This document shows, piece after piece, positions 7,584 through 16,151 of a stretch of 19,223 bases of DNA. Source of the stretch: Candidatus Sumerlaeota bacterium (GTDB lineage Bacteria > Sumerlaeota > Sumerlaeia > MVZB01 > JAJFLK01); NCBI GenBank assembly GCA_021772735.1, contig JAJFLK010000294.1:1-19223 (forward strand), read 5' to 3'. Numbering within the stretch: the stretch's first letter is position 1; each line of letters starts with the position of its first letter. Below the pieces are notes generated by a model. It did not search any database. It was not told the origin of the DNA and saw only the letters and a list, made by a program, of their open reading frames with translations. The position numbers and the translations under genes are program-made.

Positions 7584-9818
7584 GTGCCGTTGGTGTTTCT
7601 CGCTCCACTTTTCGCGGCCGGTGCGACCCTCGTCGTTGTTCCCTGGCTGGTCCATCAGATCCGCCGGCCCGAGCGAGAGCCCATGCGTTTCAGCTCCGTA
7701 ATGTTTATCCCCAAGAGCGATCAGCGAATTATCGAGCGGAGGCGTCTCCAGCATCTCCTTCTCATGGCGCTGCGCATGGCGACGTTTCTCATGCTCGCGT
7801 TCGCGTTCAGCCGCCCGTTTCTTGCGGGTCGGCTCGCCTCGGAGGAGAGCGGTTCAGCCGCGGACCACGTCATCATGCTTGATACGTCTTTCTCCATGGG
7901 GGCAGAGGGGCGCTTTGAAGCCGCCATCGAGCGCGCAACTGAAATCATCAACGGAATCAACGCACCGGGAGCCTCGGATGCCTCAGAGCGCGTTGCGTTG
8001 CTGACGTTTGCGTCCAGCCCACGCGTGCTTGCTGCCCTGGAGGCTGAGGACGACGTTCTTGCGGGATCATCCGAGGCAGCTCGCGCGGCACTCACCGGAG
8101 CAAGCCTGAGCGAAGAGTCCACCAATTACGCCTCGGCGATCGCCAGGGCGGGGGAGATTCTCGCCCGTAATGTGGATCGCGATTCGGACGAAGCGAAACC
8201 ATCGGGTTCTCCCGATGCGGGTGATGACCGGCGTCGTATCATCCATGTAATTTCTGATTTTCAATCCGCGGGACTTTCGGCGGGTGAGATCCATCGCAAG
8301 TTGCCGCCGTTCATTGAGCTGCGACCTGTGGATGTGGGAGGCCATGCGAGCGACGAATCTGGCGGCAACCGTTCGGTCGTGGATATTGCGGTCAGGGAGA
8401 TCGCGGGGGATAAACTTCGTATCCAGGCCAAGATCAAGAATTGGTCTGAAAGTGATTCGCACGATGGCCGCGTTCGATTGATCGTAGGGGAGAAGACCGT
8501 TGTCGAGAACGAGTTCGCGGTCGGCCCGCGCAATGCAACGCAGACCTCGTTTGAGGTCGAGATCCAGGGCCGTTCTCGCGTCGAAGGACGAGTTGAGATC
8601 GGCGCGGACGAACTCCCGATCGACGACCGAAGATGGTTCGCCTGGGGCGCTCCCCGGGCTCGAAGCGTTCTTCTCATCGCCGACCCGAAGCCCGAGGTCC
8701 GCTGGCCCGCCTCATGGTTTCTGACCCACGCGATCAACCCCGGCGCCGATCTGCCGTGGGAGACCGCGACCGTTGGACAGAAGGATTTCGCGGCCCGGCT
8801 GCTCAACGACCCCGTCCGGCCCGATGTCGTCATGGCGTGCGATTTGAAGGGCATGAGCGAGGGCGCTGCGACATCATTGCTCGATTACGCGGCGGGCGGT
8901 GGCTCGGTCTTGCTGGCGTTGAATTCGAGCTTTGAGGCCGACGCCCTGAACGAGAGACTCCTCGATGATTTGAGTCTTCGGTCAGAGGGTCTGCTCCGGG
9001 CCGGGGCCTCCCCGCGCCGGTTCAGCCTGCTTTCCTGGCTCGATCTCGATCATCAAATTTTCGCCCCGTTTCGCGGTGCACAGTACAACGATTTCTCGCA
9101 GATCCGTTTTTATAATTATCATCGAATCGGGCCGACGGCGGGCATGGCCGAGGGAGAGGGATTTGCGGGAATGAACGTCCTTGCCCGCCTCGAAGGTCTG
9201 CAATCAGGCGAGAAATTCCCGGCGATCATCGAAGTGGCCCATGGCCAGGGCAATTTCATTATCTGGACCTTCGGCTTCGAGCTTGCGATGACGAACTTGC
9301 CGAAAGATGTTCGTTCGCTTCCGATTGTTCAACAGACGCTCCGCCATTTGACCGGCGCCGCCGATGAACGCCTGCATTGGGTCATCGGCGAGACCCTGCA
9401 TGGAGCCGTCCGGCCATCACCAAGTGACGATCTCTGGCGCCTCGTCGAACCCGGCGAGGCGTCACGCGAGCTGACGGGCGCGGAGCTGGCGCGGTTTCTC
9501 GCCCTGCCGATGCGAAGGTCCGGCATCGAAAGCTGGAGCGCCGCGGGCGATGGCGTGGCGAGTTCGGTGGCTATTAATCTCGATTCGCGCGAATCTGATC
9601 CGCAACGAGTTGCACCAGAAGAATTCGTGCATCGATTCATGTCCGTCCGGCCTGATGAGACCTCCAGTTTAGTCGCTGGGGATCACTCACAGGAAGCAGA
9701 CGCCGAGGGACTCGCCGAGGGACTCGCCGGGGGACGCGAGTTGGGGCGTTGGTTCATCGGCGCGATGTTTGCCCTGCTTCTTGTCGAATGCTGGTATGCC
9801 CCGAGGCTCGTGCGCTAG
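7584..9818 (+). CDS. BatA-like VWA membrane protein with GATase-like region
   Basis: A 744-residue protein starting at GTG 7584, with AGGAG at 7573-7577 and a 6-base spacer, 2 bases after the DUF58 stop. The N-terminus has the two-helix BatA (aerotolerance-regulator N-terminal) arrangement: helix one at about residues 3-22 (PLVFLAPLFAAGATLVVVPW), a short basic loop with RRPEREPMRFSSVMFIP, and helix two at about 57-77. A VWA domain follows with MIDAS DTSFS (Asp100, Ser102, Ser104) and VISDFQSAG. Next comes a beta-rich segment and a GATase-like region (RSVLLIADPKPEVRW, near residue 355; VVMACDLKG, AAGGGSVLLALNS). A final hydrophobic segment (WFIGAMFALLLVECWY) may be a C-terminal anchor. A 12-base triplication lies just before it. 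BatA-type proteins are membrane partners of MoxR systems; the ligand is unknown. Confidence 0.88.
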   Translation: MPLVFLAPLFAAGATLVVVPWLVHQIRRPEREPMRFSSVMFIPKSDQRIIERRRLQHLLLMALRMATFLMLAFAFSRPFLAGRLASEESGSAADHVIMLDTSFSMGAEGRFEAAIERATEIINGINAPGASDASERVALLTFASSPRVLAALEAEDDVLAGSSEAARAALTGASLSEESTNYASAIARAGEILARNVDRDSDEAKPSGSPDAGDDRRRIIHVISDFQSAGLSAGEIHRKLPPFIELRPVDVGGHASDESGGNRSVVDIAVREIAGDKLRIQAKIKNWSESDSHDGRVRLIVGEKTVVENEFAVGPRNATQTSFEVEIQGRSRVEGRVEIGADELPIDDRRWFAWGAPRARSVLLIADPKPEVRWPASWFLTHAINPGADLPWETATVGQKDFAARLLNDPVRPDVVMACDLKGMSEGAATSLLDYAAGGGSVLLALNSSFEADALNERLLDDLSLRSEGLLRAGASPRRFSLLSWLDLDHQIFAPFRGAQYNDFSQIRFYNYHRIGPTAGMAEGEGFAGMNVLARLEGLQSGEKFPAIIEVAHGQGNFIIWTFGFELAMTNLPKDVRSLPIVQQTLRHLTGAADERLHWVIGETLHGAVRPSPSDDLWRLVEPGEASRELTGAELARFLALPMRRSGIESWSAAGDGVASSVAINLDSRESDPQRVAPEEFVHRFMSVRPDETSSLVAGDHSQEADAEGLAEGLAGGRELGRWFIGAMFALLLVECWYAPRLVR
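9699..9734 (+). repeat. 12-base tandem triplication in the BatA-like gene
   Basis: Three adjacent near-identical 12-base units (consensus CTCGCCGAGGGA) at 9699-9710, 9711-9722 and 9723-9734 encode DAEG-LAEG-LAGG in frame. They sit in the linker before the C-terminal hydrophobic segment, where length variation would be tolerated. Probably replication slippage in a flexible linker. Confidence 0.7.
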
Positions 9819-9828
9819 AATCGTCAAA

Positions 9829-9843
9829 GGAGGCATCGCCTCC
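9829..9843 (+). promoter_or_regulatory. Hairpin covering a strong Shine-Dalgarno-like sequence
   Basis: GGAGGC (9829-9834) and GCCTCC (9838-9843) form a perfect 6-base-pair stem with a three-base loop ATC, in the 45-base gap between two large cluster genes. The left arm is part of AAAGGAGG (9826-9833), the strongest ribosome-site match nearby, but no usable start codon lies at the right distance from it. No T-run follows, so it is not a standard intrinsic terminator. It may tune translation or mRNA stability between the BatA-like and DUF4175-like genes; this is inference. Confidence 0.45.
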
Positions 9844-9863
9844 CCATCTGGAGACCTTTCGTT

Positions 9864-12800
9864 TTGGCTTCACCCCTCCATCGTCTTCCTCCCGAGCTGG
9901 ATGCTCAAATCAGTCAGGTGGAAATGCAGTGCCGTCAGCAGCGCTGGTTGCGCTGCCTCACGCGGTTCGCCCTCACCTCACTTGCGCTCGTCATCGCTTT
10001 CACGGGCGTGCTCGCCCTTGGCGAGAGGTTCGGCGTGTCCTATGGCCTGATTCTGACATCGTTCGGGACGGTCGAGCTGGCGGCCATATGGTTCGCGCTT
10101 TGGCGTCCAATGCGCCGCCCGATCAGCCGTGCACAGATCGCGCTGTTTATCGAAGAGCATCATCCGGAGTTGGAAAGCAGGCTCGTCACGGCGGTGGAGT
10201 TTGGAGAGGGAAGCGCCCCCGCGACTTCGGATTGGCTTGTCGATCGGATGTTGGAGGATTCGCGTGATTTCACTCATTCCCATGGTTTTTCGGATCTTGT
10301 CGAACCCGAATCCGTTATCCGCTTGTTCCTCACGGCTTCGCTTTTCCTTGCCGTTTGTCTTGGCATCGTTCTCGTCTCGCATCGCTTGTGGATACCGTTC
10401 GGATTCGGCGCCGGCGGGGCTCCATCAAATGTCGTGAACTCGCCGGAATTTGTCGTAGAGCCTGGCAATACGCGAATCCGGGTCGGAGATAGCGTCGTCA
10501 TTTCGGTCAAGTCCTCGATCGTTGGCCGGGCGGCGCGGCTGCGATGGCGGGCGGCAGGCGGCGAGTGGCAAACGGCTGAGATGAATCAGGGGGCCTCGGA
10601 AGAAATCCATTATTTCCAGTTCGACGACCTCAAGGTGAATACCTCGTATCAGGTCCGCCTGGGCCGCCGCAAATCCGATGAGTTCGTCATCGAAACGTGG
10701 ATTCCGCCCGAAGTCGCTTCGGTCGGTCTGACATACCACTATCCGGAATATCTCGGTCTTCCCGATCGCGAGATTCCCAATTCCGGCGACATCACAGCCG
10801 TCGAAGGATCGAGCGTCGAGCTCTCGGTCCAGACCAATAAGCCAGTCAGCTCTGTGTCGATGGCGCTCGGCGAGGGAGGATCCATCCCCCTGATCCGTGC
10901 GGGTGATCTGCACTGGACCTCAAGTTATCGGATCCATAAGAAGGACAGCTACGCGCTGGAGCTTGTTGACCTCGAAGGCAACGCGAGCGAGTTTAACCCC
11001 GAATACGAAATAACCCCGCAGCTTGACCACCCGCCCGATGTCAAAATCCAATTTCCCAGAGGTGATAACGAAGTCAACGCGCTCGAAGAGTTCCCTTTCG
11101 AGTTCGAGCTGACTGATGATTTCGGCTTGGATGATTATGGCGTCCAATATGAAGTCGTCGGCAGGGGCGAGCCGCTTCGAGTATCGGTGAGCAGCGAGGG
11201 AGGCGATTTGACCGAAGCGGAGGGCCGATTCGAACTGCTCTTGGAGGAGCTTGAACTCGAGCCCGGCGACGTCATTACCTGGACGGTCTGGGCGCGTGAC
11301 CGTAAGCCGGGACGCGAAGAATTCGAAGAGATTTCCGATCCGTTTTTCATCGAGATCCGTCCCTTCGAACGCCAATACGTCAAGGCGGTCTCGAACCAGG
11401 GTGGGATGGGCGGAGGCGGCGGCGGGGGAGACGAACCTGCAGTGGTCCAAAAAGAAATCCTAATCGCCACCTGGAACCTGCGGCGCAAATCAAAGGAACT
11501 GGAGCCCGATGAGTTCGAGAGCCGCAAAGCGACGATCATCGAATCGCAATCCGGGCTGATCGATCGTCTTGAGGAAATGCGCGCGATGGATCCTTCGCGC
11601 GGCGCCGAGATCGACGCGATCTCCACCGAAATGGTTCGGTCACTCGAAGAGCTTCGAGATGCCGACTTGCCGGCGCCCGGCGATGGGCTTGAGAAGGCGG
11701 CCTCGCGTCAGCAGCGCGCCTATCGACTGATCCTCAAGATGGCGCCGAACCAGACGGACGTTCAGCAATCGCGCGGCATGGGCGGCGGCGCGCGGCCGGA
11801 CTTGAATGAGCTGGAGCTGGACCGCAACGAAAATTTTTACGAAGAAGAGAATCGCACGCGAGACGAGCAGGAAGCCGCCGCCGAGACGCTCGACAAGATC
11901 AAGGAACTCGCGCGGCGACAGGAGATGATCAACGACGAAATCGCGACGTTAATTTCTGAATTTCAGACCGCCACGGACGAGGCCGAGCGCGAGCGTCTGC
12001 GCCGCAGGCTTGAGCGCCTCAAGGAAGAGGAACAAAACCTGCTCGAAAATATCGACGACCTCGAACGCGAGCTGGACTCCAGCGAGATGGAAAGTGGGCG
12101 TGCGCGCGAAACGAAGCGAGCTCTGGAGGAGGTCCGCGAACAGATGAATCGCAGTCTGGAAAACCTGCGCGATGATAAACTCCAGGAAGCTCGCTCGGCA
12201 GGGGCTCCCGCTCTTTATTCGCTCGATGATATCGAGCAGATCCTCTACAATCTTTCGCGCTCAGCCGGGGCCGAGCGGATGGAGGATCTTCAGGAGCGTT
12301 TCGAGAACATCGAGCGTATGCAGCGCGATGTCATCGAGGATGTGGTCGAGGCCAAGCAGGCCCAGGATGCTCCGGGCGCGAGCAGCAAGCGCGCCGAGGC
12401 CGAGCGCAAGCGTGAGATCGTGAAATCGAAGAAGTCCGTCGAAGAGGAATTCATTAAGGTCATCGAAGACGCGGCCAGCCTGGCCGATACCTCGGCCGAG
12501 ACCCAGGAGCTGATGTCGCGCCGACTCGGCGATTGGCTGCGCGAGACAAGCCGCGAGGGCATCGTCGAAGACATCAAGACCGGCGAGCGCCTTGTCAACT
12601 ACGGCATCTGGGATGCCGCGCTGGGCAATGAGGAAAGTATCGAGCGTAAGCTCAAGCTCGCGCGCGAGAGCCTCGACGAGGTTGCCCGCTCGATGATCTC
12701 CGATGATCTGGATGGCATGCAGAAAGCGCTCGCTGAATTAGAAAGTCTGCTGGGCCAGAGCGCTGCCGAGCGGGCTGCGCAAAGAGAAGGCGAGGAAACC

Positions 12801-13697
12801 GCGTCTGCGAGTTCCAGCGGCGAATCCGACAGCCGCGAAGGCAACCCCGGCGAAGGTCAACCCGGCGAAGGCGAACCAGGCGAGGGCGAAGTCCAGGCCG
12901 GCGAGGCTGGCGATGGCTCCGCACCGGGTGAATCCGAAACTGAAGGTGAGAACCCCGGGCAAGGCACGGGGTCCGAATCCGAAGAGCCCGGGCCGGGATC
13001 CCAAGGCGAGGGGCCCGAGGCGTTAATCCCAGGGCAGGGTCAAAATCGGGGCCAAGGCGAAAGTCATGGCCAAGGCGAAAGTCAGGGCCAAGGCGAAAGT
13101 CAGGGCCAAGGGCAAGGCGAAGCGGGCGGTCCCGGCACGCAAGAGAGCCCTTCCGGCGAACCGGGCGAGGCTTCAGGCCCGGGGCAGACAGCCGGTCAAC
13201 CGGGTATGGAAGAGGGCGAGGGAAACCGCGACGGCGAGGGCGGGCAGCGACGCTCTGCCGACGTCACTGCGGGCGGCCCCGGGAGCGGCGGGCGCGGGCG
13301 GGCCGATCGGCGAAGCGGCGCAAACTTCCGTTCGCCCGGCGAGATGCGTCAGTTCGTCGAATCCGATTATCAGCAATGGCTTGAAAAGCTTCGCGATGCT
13401 GAGGCTTTGCTGCCCGAAGGCAGTCCATATCGCGAACAAATCGAAATGGTGCGCGAGGAAATCGAGATGATGAGGCGCGGTTTCCGGCGGCGCGGTCTTG
13501 AACCGCGTTTCGAGCTATTTCTAGCCGAGGTCATCAATCCGCTGAGCGAAGCTGCTGACCGGCTCGATCTGGAAATTCGCCGTCAGCTCGAAGAGAAGGA
13601 ATTCGTCATCACCGATGAGGGCGCGATCCCCTCGAAGTACCGCAAACTCGTCGCCGAGTATTTTCGCGCGCTGGCTGAATCCGAGAGCGTTCAATAG
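9864..13697 (+). CDS. Large DUF4175-like membrane protein with coiled coil and Gly/Glu/Gln-rich linker
   Basis: A 1277-residue protein. The chosen start is TTG 9864, with GGAG at 9850-9853 and a 10-base spacer. Order of parts: soluble N-terminus; two hydrophobic helices at about residues 35-80 (LTSLALVIAFTGVLALG, then LILTSFGTVELAAIWFAL); a cytosolic loop; a third helix at about 153-175 (LFLTASLFLAVCLGIVLVSH); beta-rich Ig-like segments (VEPGNTRIRVGDSVVISV, LELVDLEGNASEFNPEY); a GGMGGGGGGG hinge near 512; a long charged coiled coil at about 540-960; a low-complexity linker at about 975-1155; and a helical C-terminus (FRSPGEMRQFVESDYQQWLE). This layout is that of DUF4175/TIGR02302-type proteins, which sit beside MoxR and VWA genes in many bacteria. 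Most of it is probably periplasmic. Function is unknown; a scaffold is plausible. The family assignment rests on architecture and context. Confidence 0.8.
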   Translation: MASPLHRLPPELDAQISQVEMQCRQQRWLRCLTRFALTSLALVIAFTGVLALGERFGVSYGLILTSFGTVELAAIWFALWRPMRRPISRAQIALFIEEHHPELESRLVTAVEFGEGSAPATSDWLVDRMLEDSRDFTHSHGFSDLVEPESVIRLFLTASLFLAVCLGIVLVSHRLWIPFGFGAGGAPSNVVNSPEFVVEPGNTRIRVGDSVVISVKSSIVGRAARLRWRAAGGEWQTAEMNQGASEEIHYFQFDDLKVNTSYQVRLGRRKSDEFVIETWIPPEVASVGLTYHYPEYLGLPDREIPNSGDITAVEGSSVELSVQTNKPVSSVSMALGEGGSIPLIRAGDLHWTSSYRIHKKDSYALELVDLEGNASEFNPEYEITPQLDHPPDVKIQFPRGDNEVNALEEFPFEFELTDDFGLDDYGVQYEVVGRGEPLRVSVSSEGGDLTEAEGRFELLLEELELEPGDVITWTVWARDRKPGREEFEEISDPFFIEIRPFERQYVKAVSNQGGMGGGGGGGDEPAVVQKEILIATWNLRRKSKELEPDEFESRKATIIESQSGLIDRLEEMRAMDPSRGAEIDAISTEMVRSLEELRDADLPAPGDGLEKAASRQQRAYRLILKMAPNQTDVQQSRGMGGGARPDLNELELDRNENFYEEENRTRDEQEAAAETLDKIKELARRQEMINDEIATLISEFQTATDEAERERLRRRLERLKEEEQNLLENIDDLERELDSSEMESGRARETKRALEEVREQMNRSLENLRDDKLQEARSAGAPALYSLDDIEQILYNLSRSAGAERMEDLQERFENIERMQRDVIEDVVEAKQAQDAPGASSKRAEAERKREIVKSKKSVEEEFIKVIEDAASLADTSAETQELMSRRLGDWLRETSREGIVEDIKTGERLVNYGIWDAALGNEESIERKLKLARESLDEVARSMISDDLDGMQKALAELESLLGQSAAERAAQREGEETASASSSGESDSREGNPGEGQPGEGEPGEGEVQAGEAGDGSAPGESETEGENPGQGTGSESEEPGPGSQGEGPEALIPGQGQNRGQGESHGQGESQGQGESQGQGQGEAGGPGTQESPSGEPGEASGPGQTAGQPGMEEGEGNRDGEGGQRRSADVTAGGPGSGGRGRADRRSGANFRSPGEMRQFVESDYQQWLEKLRDAEALLPEGSPYREQIEMVREEIEMMRRGFRRRGLEPRFELFLAEVINPLSEAADRLDLEIRRQLEEKEFVITDEGAIPSKYRKLVAEYFRALAESESVQ
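12846..12890 (+). repeat. 15-base tandem repeat encoding PGEGQ/E units
   Basis: Three consecutive 15-base units of the form CCCGGCGAAGGTCAA encode PGEGQ, PGEGE, PGEGE within the low-complexity linker of the DUF4175-like protein (about residues 995-1009). Third-position differences between the units show the repeats are not all freshly copied. More diverged GEG/GQG units surround them. Confidence 0.75.
13050..13103 (+). repeat. 18-base tandem repeat encoding GQGESQ units
   Basis: Three near-identical 18-base copies (GGCCAAGGCGAAAGTCAG; the first ends CAT) encode GQGESH, GQGESQ, GQGESQ, followed by a partial fourth unit (GQGQGE). The near identity, including third positions, points to recent slippage, so copy number is likely to differ among related strains. 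Confidence 0.85.
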
Positions 13698-13699
13698 CC

Positions 13700-16150
13700 A
13701 TGCCGCAATCGCTTGAAACATTTTTCTTTGGCCCCGGGCAGGGAGAAATCACGGCCGTGCGCTTTGATTTTGGCGCGCCCCTGCCAGCCATTGCGGGCGT
13801 GATCCTCGTCATCGCGGTGGGTGCGTTGGCGGGTTATTACGCATGGCGGCGGCTCGGGGGCATGAATCGGGCGCCGCGAATCTCGGCCTCTGTGCTGCGC
13901 GCGGGCGCTCTGGCCCTGGTCGTTTTCCTCCTGCTCGATCCCATGCTGGTCGGTGATCGTCTTGCCGCTGGCCGCGATTACGTCGCGTTGCTGTTCGATG
14001 ACTCGCGCAGCATGCAGATTGCCGAACAAGGTGGCCGGTCGCGCGGTGATGTGATGACGGGACGGCTTGAGGCCTCGGACCGTGGCTTTGAGCGCGCCTT
14101 GCGGCGCCGGTTCCAAGTCGCTTCGTATCGATTCGGCTCCGAGGCCGAGAGGATTAAGGGCCCCGACGAACTTCGGTTCAACCGGCCGCGCACGGATATT
14201 CCGGGGGCGATCCGGCAGACGGTTCAGGATCTGAGCGGAATCTCGATTGCCGCGGTTGTTCTTTTCTCCGACGGTATCCAGCAGTCGCCCGACCCGCCGG
14301 CCTCTCTGGATGACGTGATTTCTCTCGGCGTGCCGGTCTACAGCATTGGCGTCGGCGCGGGTTCAGCCTGGCGCGATCTTGAGCTTGGCGAACTCGCCGT
14401 TAGCCGCACGAAGTTCGATCGAAGCCCGCTCGTCGTCACGGCTCCGATCGCGGCGAGCGGCCTGGACGGACGCGAGGCTGTCGTAGATCTGCGTCGCGCC
14501 GGATCGACCCTGATGACCCGGCGTTTTGCGATCACGGGCGAATCGGAAGAACACGAGGTTCGTTTTGAACACGTTCCCGAGGAGAAGGGCTGGCTTGAAT
14601 TCGAAGTCACCGCTCGTCTTGCCGGTTCAGGCGAACCCGAATCGCCCGCCGTCCCCCGGGCCGCGCTTTCCCCGACGGGCTCGGAGAAAGTGACGCATAA
14701 CAACACGCGTCGTTTCATCATCGATAATCGCCAGCGCAAATATCGGGTTCTGTATTTTTGCGGCCGTCCGAACTGGGAAAATAAATTTGTTCGGCGGGCG
14801 CTGGCCGAGGATGAGGAAATCGAGCTGACGAGCCTGATTCGCATTTCCAAAGCGGAGCGCAAGTTCGTCTATCGCGGCAAACGCTCCAACATTGCCAATC
14901 CCCTGTTCGATGGCTTCAATCCGGACCGCGATCAACCGCGATACGACGAGGCCGTTTTCCTGCGCTTCGGGCCGCAAGGGGCCGATCTCGACGATGGGTA
15001 TCCTCTTCGGGCCGAAGATCTTTTCGGTTTCGACCTCATTATATGGGGAGAGATCGAGCACGATTTTTTCTCCCAGCGGCACCTCGAGCTGACCCGGGAC
15101 TTCGTCGCCCGCCGGGGCGGCGCATTCCTTCTGCTGGGCGGTCCGGATTCGTTCACCAAAGGCGGTTACGCCCGTTCCACGATCGAATCCATGATGCCGG
15201 TTCTGCTGATTCCTCCTTCCGAAGGCGCGGCTCCGGATTCGGAGGGGACTTATAATCTTGAATTCGCCGCCCGGCCCACGATCGATGGCGCCCTCTCCGG
15301 TGCGTGGACGCTCGATCGTGATCCCGATCGCGATCTCTCCTTGTGGGATGATCTTCCCGATCTGCTCGGCATCAATCGTCTACCTTATACGCGGGCCGGC
15401 GCGGCAGTTCTGGCGCGGGCCGATAGCCCCGAACTCGGCGCCGAGGGCGCTCCGCTGTTCGCCTGGCAGCGTTATGGCTCGGGCCGTTGCGCGGTGCTTG
15501 CGACCGGATCGACCTGGCGCTGGCAGATGAGCCTGCCCGGAGAAGACAACCGTCACGAGCGGCTGTGGCGTCAGATTGTTCGCAGCCTGGTCGTCGATGT
15601 TCCCGAGCCGATCACTGTGCGTGATATCGCCGACGTTTATACGACCGACGAGGAGATTGAGTTCGATCTCGCCGTTCGAGACGCTTTGTTTATCGATCGT
15701 GAAGGCCTTCAGACCGTCGTCGCCGCGCGCGCGCCTTCGGGGCTTGAACATGCCCTGCCTGTCGAGGAATCAATTCAGGAAGCCGGGATCTATGGCGTCC
15801 GGTATCGCCCTGATGAGCCCGGCGCGCATGTGTTGAGTATCTCCGCCAGCGATGCTTCGGGCGAGGCGATTGCCTCAGCCGAATCGGCCGTGCTGGTCGA
15901 GGACGACCGGCGTGAGTTCCGGCGGGCCCGTGCCGATATGGGATTCCTGCGCCAGATTGCCGAGGCGACCGGGGGCAAGCTAATCGCCCTGGACAAAATC
16001 AACGAAATTCCCGATCTCATCTCACGCGAGGATCACGTCTCGACCGAGCAGATTCGACGCCACCTGTGGAACCTGCCGATCTTCTTCATCGCTCTGGTTC
16101 TTATGCTTTCGGCCGAATGGTTCATCCGTCGCATGAAGGGGTTTGCATAA
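13700..16150 (+). CDS. VWA membrane protein with glutamine-amidotransferase-like domain
   Basis: An 816-residue protein starting at ATG 13700, two bases after the preceding stop. Two hydrophobic helices near the N-terminus (IAGVILVIAVGALAGYYAW at about 32-50; LRAGALALVVFLLLDPML at about 68-86) precede a VWA domain with MIDAS DDSRS (Asp100, Ser102, Ser104) and VVLFSDGIQQS. A beta-sandwich region follows, then a class I GATase-like domain beginning YRVLYFCGRPNWENKFVRRA and including DLIIWGEIEHDFF, GGAFLLLGGPDSFTKGGYAR. The position of the usual nucleophile (GGPDSF) has no cysteine, so amidotransferase activity is unlikely. The protein ends with a helix (LPIFFIALVLMLSAEWFIRR) that would anchor it in the membrane, leaving the GATase-like part on the far side. 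It shares helix-helix-VWA-GATase-helix order with the protein at 7584-9818, so the two are probably ancient paralogues. Confidence 0.88.
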   Translation: MPQSLETFFFGPGQGEITAVRFDFGAPLPAIAGVILVIAVGALAGYYAWRRLGGMNRAPRISASVLRAGALALVVFLLLDPMLVGDRLAAGRDYVALLFDDSRSMQIAEQGGRSRGDVMTGRLEASDRGFERALRRRFQVASYRFGSEAERIKGPDELRFNRPRTDIPGAIRQTVQDLSGISIAAVVLFSDGIQQSPDPPASLDDVISLGVPVYSIGVGAGSAWRDLELGELAVSRTKFDRSPLVVTAPIAASGLDGREAVVDLRRAGSTLMTRRFAITGESEEHEVRFEHVPEEKGWLEFEVTARLAGSGEPESPAVPRAALSPTGSEKVTHNNTRRFIIDNRQRKYRVLYFCGRPNWENKFVRRALAEDEEIELTSLIRISKAERKFVYRGKRSNIANPLFDGFNPDRDQPRYDEAVFLRFGPQGADLDDGYPLRAEDLFGFDLIIWGEIEHDFFSQRHLELTRDFVARRGGAFLLLGGPDSFTKGGYARSTIESMMPVLLIPPSEGAAPDSEGTYNLEFAARPTIDGALSGAWTLDRDPDRDLSLWDDLPDLLGINRLPYTRAGAAVLARADSPELGAEGAPLFAWQRYGSGRCAVLATGSTWRWQMSLPGEDNRHERLWRQIVRSLVVDVPEPITVRDIADVYTTDEEIEFDLAVRDALFIDREGLQTVVAARAPSGLEHALPVEESIQEAGIYGVRYRPDEPGAHVLSISASDASGEAIASAESAVLVEDDRREFRRARADMGFLRQIAEATGGKLIALDKINEIPDLISREDHVSTEQIRRHLWNLPIFFIALVLMLSAEWFIRRMKGFA

Positions 16151-16151
16151 A

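Noticed and set aside
9829..9843. Intrinsic terminator at the inverted repeat
   Set aside because: The stem is only 6 base pairs and is followed by CCATCTGG, not a T-run, in the middle of a co-oriented cluster.
11397..11432. GGMGGGGGGG run as a possible frameshift or sequencing artefact
   Set aside because: The frame stays open and coding-like on both sides, and glycine hinges are common in such multi-domain proteins.
12846..13103. CRISPR-like or REP-like array
   Set aside because: The units are 15 and 18 bases, contiguous and in frame, with no unique spacers; they encode low-complexity protein.
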